A stretch of DNA of 64,000 nucleotides from an uncultured Alphaproteobacteria bacterium (GTDB taxonomy: Bacteria; Pseudomonadota; Alphaproteobacteria; GCA-2731375): the NCBI GenBank assembly GCA_951812805.1, contig CATOSZ010000018.1, positions 22,836 to 86,835 on the forward strand, in the 5' to 3' direction. Shown here piece by piece: positions 60,684 to 64,000 of this stretch. Each line of letters begins with the position of its first letter. Within the stretch, counting starts at the first letter, position 1. The translations under genes and the position numbers were made by a program. A model generated the notes under the pieces. The model ran no database searches and was not told the DNA's origin. It saw only the letters and a list, made by a program, of their open reading frames with translations.

Positions 60684-63600
60684 TCATTCCGCCGCCGGGG
60701 CGACGCCGCTGGCGGTCTGGCGGGCGACCAGGCGGGCATAGAGGCCGCCGCGGGCCAGCAGTTCGCCGTGGCTGCCGATCTCGGCGACGTGGCCGTCGGC
60801 GAGCACGACGATGCGGTCGGCTTCCCGCACGGTGGAGAGGCGATGGGCGATCACCACGGTCGTGCGATCGTGCATCAGGTCGTCGAGCGCGCCGTGCACC
60901 GCGCGCTCGTTGATCGCGTCGAGGTGGCTGGTCGCCTCGTCCAGGATCAGGATCGGCGCGTCCTTCAGGAAGGCACGGGCGACGGCGACGCGCTGGCGCT
61001 GGCCGCCGGAAAGCTGCATGCCCCGCTCACCGACCGGTGTGTCGAGGCCTTGCGGCAGGGCCTCGACGAAATCGGCCAGCGCCGCGCGGCGAATGGCTTC
61101 CTCCAGCTCCGCCGCGCTCGCCTCCGGCCGGGCCATCTGGATGTTGGCGCGAAGCGTGTCGTTGAACAGGTAGGTGTCCTGGGCGACCAGCGCGATGCGC
61201 CGGCGCACCTCCTCCAGGGCGTAGTCGCGCAGATCGTGGCCGTCCATCAGCACCCGGCCCCGGTCCGGATCCCAGAAGCGCATCAACATGTGGGCGATGG
61301 TCGTCTTGCCGGCGCCCGACGGGCCGACCAGCGCGATGGTCTGGCCCGCCGTCACCTCGAAGCTGACGTCGGTGAGCGCGGACCGGGCGGCGCCGTGATA
61401 GGCGAAGCTGGCGCCGTCGAGGGCGAGCGCCGGGGCGTCCCCGCCGGCCTCCCCGACACCGGGGCCGTCGCTCACGGCCACCGCCTCGTTGTGGATGGCG
61501 TGCACCCGGCGGGTCGAGCCGAGCGTATCGGCGAGCTGGCGGCCGATGTTCGCGATCTCGGAAACCGGCAGGAAGGCGGCCATCGCCAGCAGGGTCAAGA
61601 TCGGCAGCAGGCCGCTTTCCAGCGCGCCGGCTTGCACCTGGGCAGCACCGGCGACGACGACGGCGAGACCGCCGAGGCCGGTCATCGTCTCCAGCATGGT
61701 CATCTGCCGGGTGAGGTCACGGAAGAAGGGCAGGCGGACCTGGTGGAAATTCTCCATCCGCCGGGCGAAGTCCTCGCCCCGGTCCGCCTCGCGCTGGAAG
61801 GCGACGATTTCGGTCAGGCCCTGCACCGTGTCGACCGCGTGGGCGTTCAGGTCGCCCAGCGACTCGCGCGCGCGGGAGCCGAGCTCGTCGACCCGGCGGC
61901 GCAAAATGAAGGGGCTGGTCGCGACCACGGCGAGGAAGGGCAGCAGGGCCAGCGCCAGCGGCCAGCCGAAGGCGAACAGCGTCGCCAGCACCACGCCCGG
62001 CACCAGCACGGCGACGAAGGCCGGCGCGATGGTGTGGGCGAAGAAGAACTCCACCGTCTCGACGTCCTGCGTCGCGGCGGCGACCAGGTCGCCGGTGCGC
62101 CGGCGCAGCAGATAGGCGGGCGCCAAACGGTCGAGTTGCTCGAACAGGGCGACGCGCATCTCCGCCAGCAGGCGGAAGGCCATGTCGTGTGCGATCCAGC
62201 TTTCGAACCAGTGCAGCACGCCGGCCGCCGGCGCCATGATCGCCAGCCAGATCAGCGCCGGCAGGGGATCGCCGCCGACCTTGATCTGATAGACGGCGAG
62301 GCCGCTCAACACGCCGACGGCGATGAAGGCGACGACCCGGGCGACGCCGAAGACGAAGGTCAGCGCCAGCTTGCCCTTCCACGGCTTGGCGAGTTTCATC
62401 AAGACGACGATCGCCTGGCCCCAGGTCATGCCCTCGGCCCGGATGATGGCGTCAGTCGGCTCCAGCAGCGCGGTGGCGGCCCCGCCGACCACCAGGTCTT
62501 CGGTGGGTGCCGGTGCCGCCGTCTCTTCCGCCGGGCCGTCTGCCCGGTCGTCAAAGGTGACTTCGGCATCCCGCGCCTGACCGCCCATCAGCTGGTGATA
62601 GATCCCGCCCCGCGCCATCAGTTCGCCGTGGCTGCCGCTTTCGACCACCCGGCCCTGGTCGAGCACGAGAATGCGGTCGGCATCGATCACGCTGGAAAGC
62701 CGGTGGGCGAGGATGATCGTCGTCCGCCCGCGCATCAGCCGGTCGAGGGCCTGCTGGATGATCGCCTCGTTCTCGGCGTCGACCGCCGACAGCGCCTCGT
62801 CCAGCACCAGGATCGGCGCGTCGCGCAGCAGCGCCCGGGCGATCGCCACGCGCTGGCGCTGGCCACCCGACAGCTTCACGCCGCGCTCGCCGATCACCGT
62901 GTCGTAGCCCTGCGGCAGCTTGGCGATGAAGTCGTGCGCGTTGGCGGCTCGGGCGGCGTCGATCAGCTCCGCCTCGCTCGCGCCGGGATTGCCGAAGGCG
63001 AGGTTGTCGCGCACCGTGCCGTGGAAGAGATAGGTGTCCTGGTTGACCACCGCGATGGCGGCGCGCAGGTCCGCCTGGCGCATCTGGGTAAGATCGATGC
63101 CGCCGACGGTGATGCGCCCGGCCCTCGGATCGTAGAGCCGCAGCAGCAGGCGCACGATCGAGGATTTGCCGGCGCCGCTGGCCCCGACGATGCCGACGCG
63201 CTGGCCGGCCTCGACCGTGAAGTCGAGGTCGTCGTGCGCCGCCTGCCGGCCGCCCGGATAGGCGAAGCCGACATGCTCGAAGCGGATCTCCGGCGAGAAG
63301 CCGGGCGCGAGCGGGGTGGCCGCCGCGGCATCGCGAATGCTCGGCTCGGCGGCGAGGATCTGCGTCACGCCCTCGGCCGCCGACTGTCCGACCATGCCCT
63401 GGTGCAGCAGGCTTCTGAGGTCGCGCAGCGGGCGGAACACCTCGGTGCCGAGCATCAAGATCACCAGCAGCACGGTGATGTCCATCTCGCCCTCGGAGAC
63501 CCGCCAGGCGCCCAACGCCACCGTCGCCGCCGCGCCGAGCGCGATGCCGGCGTCCGTGATGCCGCGGGCGAGCGAGTTGGTCGCCAGCACCCACATGGTG

Positions 63601-64000
63601 GCGCGGAACAGGTCGCGGGCTTTTTCCGACAGCGCGCGGACCTTGTCGCGGCTCTGCCCGAAGGCCTTCAAGGTGGCGAGGCCCTGGACGCAGTCGAGGA
63701 ACTCGGCGGCGAAGGCGGCATAGGCCTTCTGGCGGCGCTTGGAATTGTCGCTGTCCCAGGCGTGGAAGGCGGCGGGTGCGATCAGGGTCAGCAGCGCGAA
63801 GGCGACCATCACCAGGCCGGTCGGCGCGTCGAGGAAGAACATGAAGATAAGAATGACCAGTGGCGTCAGGGCGGCGACGAAAAGCTGCGGCAGGTACTGG
63901 CCGAAATAGGTTTCCAGCTGCTCGACCCCGTCGACCAGGGAGAGGATGACGTCGCCGGTCCGGGTCAGCCCGAAATGCGCCGGCCCCAGCGCGACGATCC
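60684..64000 (-). CDS. Fused double ABC exporter (CydDC-like), 5' end beyond window
   Basis: The minus-strand frame is open from 60684 past 63842 to the window edge (1105 codons seen). Four modules are visible: a partial first membrane domain ('LVDGVEQLETYFGQYLPQLF'), a first ATPase (Walker A 'GIVGASGAGKSSIV', signature LSGGQRQR, 'ILVLDEALSAVD'), a second membrane domain ('FELEHDI'-like region 'WFESWIAHDMAFRLLAEMRV'), and a second ATPase ('ALVGPSGAGKTTIA', LSGGQRQR, 'ILILDEATSHLD'). CydD and CydC normally occur as two proteins that export thiols for cytochrome bd assembly; here both are one chain. Single-chain fused forms exist, and a lipid or peptide exporter is an alternative. Confidence 0.88.
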   Translation of the reverse strand, partial: IVALGPAHFGLTRTGDVILSLVDGVEQLETYFGQYLPQLFVAALTPLVILIFMFFLDAPTGLVMVAFALLTLIAPAAFHAWDSDNSKRRQKAYAAFAAEFLDCVQGLATLKAFGQSRDKVRALSEKARDLFRATMWVLATNSLARGITDAGIALGAAATVALGAWRVSEGEMDITVLLVILMLGTEVFRPLRDLRSLLHQGMVGQSAAEGVTQILAAEPSIRDAAAATPLAPGFSPEIRFEHVGFAYPGGRQAAHDDLDFTVEAGQRVGIVGASGAGKSSIVRLLLRLYDPRAGRITVGGIDLTQMRQADLRAAIAVVNQDTYLFHGTVRDNLAFGNPGASEAELIDAARAANAHDFIAKLPQGYDTVIGERGVKLSGGQRQRVAIARALLRDAPILVLDEALSAVDAENEAIIQQALDRLMRGRTTIILAHRLSSVIDADRILVLDQGRVVESGSHGELMARGGIYHQLMGGQARDAEVTFDDRADGPAEETAAPAPTEDLVVGGAATALLEPTDAIIRAEGMTWGQAIVVLMKLAKPWKGKLALTFVFGVARVVAFIAVGVLSGLAVYQIKVGGDPLPALIWLAIMAPAAGVLHWFESWIAHDMAFRLLAEMRVALFEQLDRLAPAYLLRRRTGDLVAAATQDVETVEFFFAHTIAPAFVAVLVPGVVLATLFAFGWPLALALLPFLAVVATSPFILRRRVDELGSRARESLGDLNAHAVDTVQGLTEIVAFQREADRGEDFARRMENFHQVRLPFFRDLTRQMTMLETMTGLGGLAVVVAGAAQVQAGALESGLLPILTLLAMAAFLPVSEIANIGRQLADTLGSTRRVHAIHNEAVAVSDGPGVGEAGGDAPALALDGASFAYHGAARSALTDVSFEVTAGQTIALVGPSGAGKTTIAHMLMRFWDPDRGRVLMDGHDLRDYALEEVRRRIALVAQDTYLFNDTLRANIQMARPEASAAELEEAIRRAALADFVEALPQGLDTPVGERGMQLSGGQRQRVAVARAFLKDAPILILDEATSHLDAINERAVHGALDDLMHDRTTVVIAHRLSTVREADRIVVLADGHVAEIGSHGELLARGGLYARLVARQTASGVAPAAE

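Overview
The window is GC-rich DNA of an alphaproteobacterium, most likely of Rhodospirillales type. The grounds are rpsT directly upstream of dnaA, a divergent tadA / pseudouridine synthase-rsmD block, a molybdopterin operon headed by pgsA, strong coding bias with very short intergenic gaps, and many ATGA or GTGA stop/start overlaps. The taxonomy is inferred from gene content and order, not from a marker search.

Layout. 1-9.7 kb: a serine hydrolase cut by the left edge, acetyl-CoA synthetase (acs), an Xre-RES toxin-antitoxin pair with its own promoter and operator, then a run of oxidoreductases (MFS permease, epimerase-like reductase, flavin monooxygenase, zinc alcohol dehydrogenase, a 46-residue membrane peptide, a GST). 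9.8-12.1 kb: tRNA-Gly(GCC), rpsT with a clear promoter and terminator, and dnaA. 12.1-15.8 kb: an MFS exporter and a divergent HlyD-type membrane fusion protein, with an intact IS481-like element (5-bp target duplication) inserted between them. The transposase gene of this element carries a perfect 66-nt palindromic block in its coding sequence. 15.8-24.8 kb: housekeeping genes (rsmD, rluB-like, tadA, acyl-CoA dehydrogenase, dapB, moaE-moaD-moeA-mobB-pgsA, ogt). The rluB-like gene has no ATG, GTG or TTG start for its S4 domain.

24.9-34 kb: a 1083-residue SAM/adenylate cyclase/AAA/TPR protein translationally coupled to a streptomycin-kinase-like protein, a gluconolactonase plus enolase-superfamily pair, a 62-bp perfect palindrome, a DUF1684 protein, an LLM flavin monooxygenase and an SDR. 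34-42 kb: a chemoreceptor, an oligopeptide-type ABC importer lacking its ATPases, and a Tat-exported protein. 42-43.4 kb: a lower-GC islet with a WYL regulator preceded by a long inverted repeat and followed by a NIF3-like small protein. 43.7-49.6 kb: a tight minus-strand run of a caspase-like protease, an ANT-type nucleotidyltransferase, an LLM oxidoreductase and a cupin-like protein, then a cupin, a secreted protein with four tetracysteine repeats, and a DUF1272 zinc-ribbon protein.

49.6-64 kb: a putative methylated-amine (betaine/dimethylglycine-type) locus made of a GlxA/GbdR-like AraC regulator, a non-pyrrolysine MttB-family methyltransferase and a dimethylglycine dehydrogenase-like flavoprotein with a GcvT half. 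After it come an RDD protein, a PanB-like enzyme, an ISAs1-family element that has truncated a class-III aminotransferase gene, a hydantoinase A, and a fused double ABC exporter running off the right edge. No CRISPR array, prophage or rRNA was seen. The most unusual features are the in-frame palindromic block, the 62-bp palindrome, the tetracysteine-repeat protein, the AUC-start candidate of rluB, and the caspase/nucleotidyltransferase cluster.
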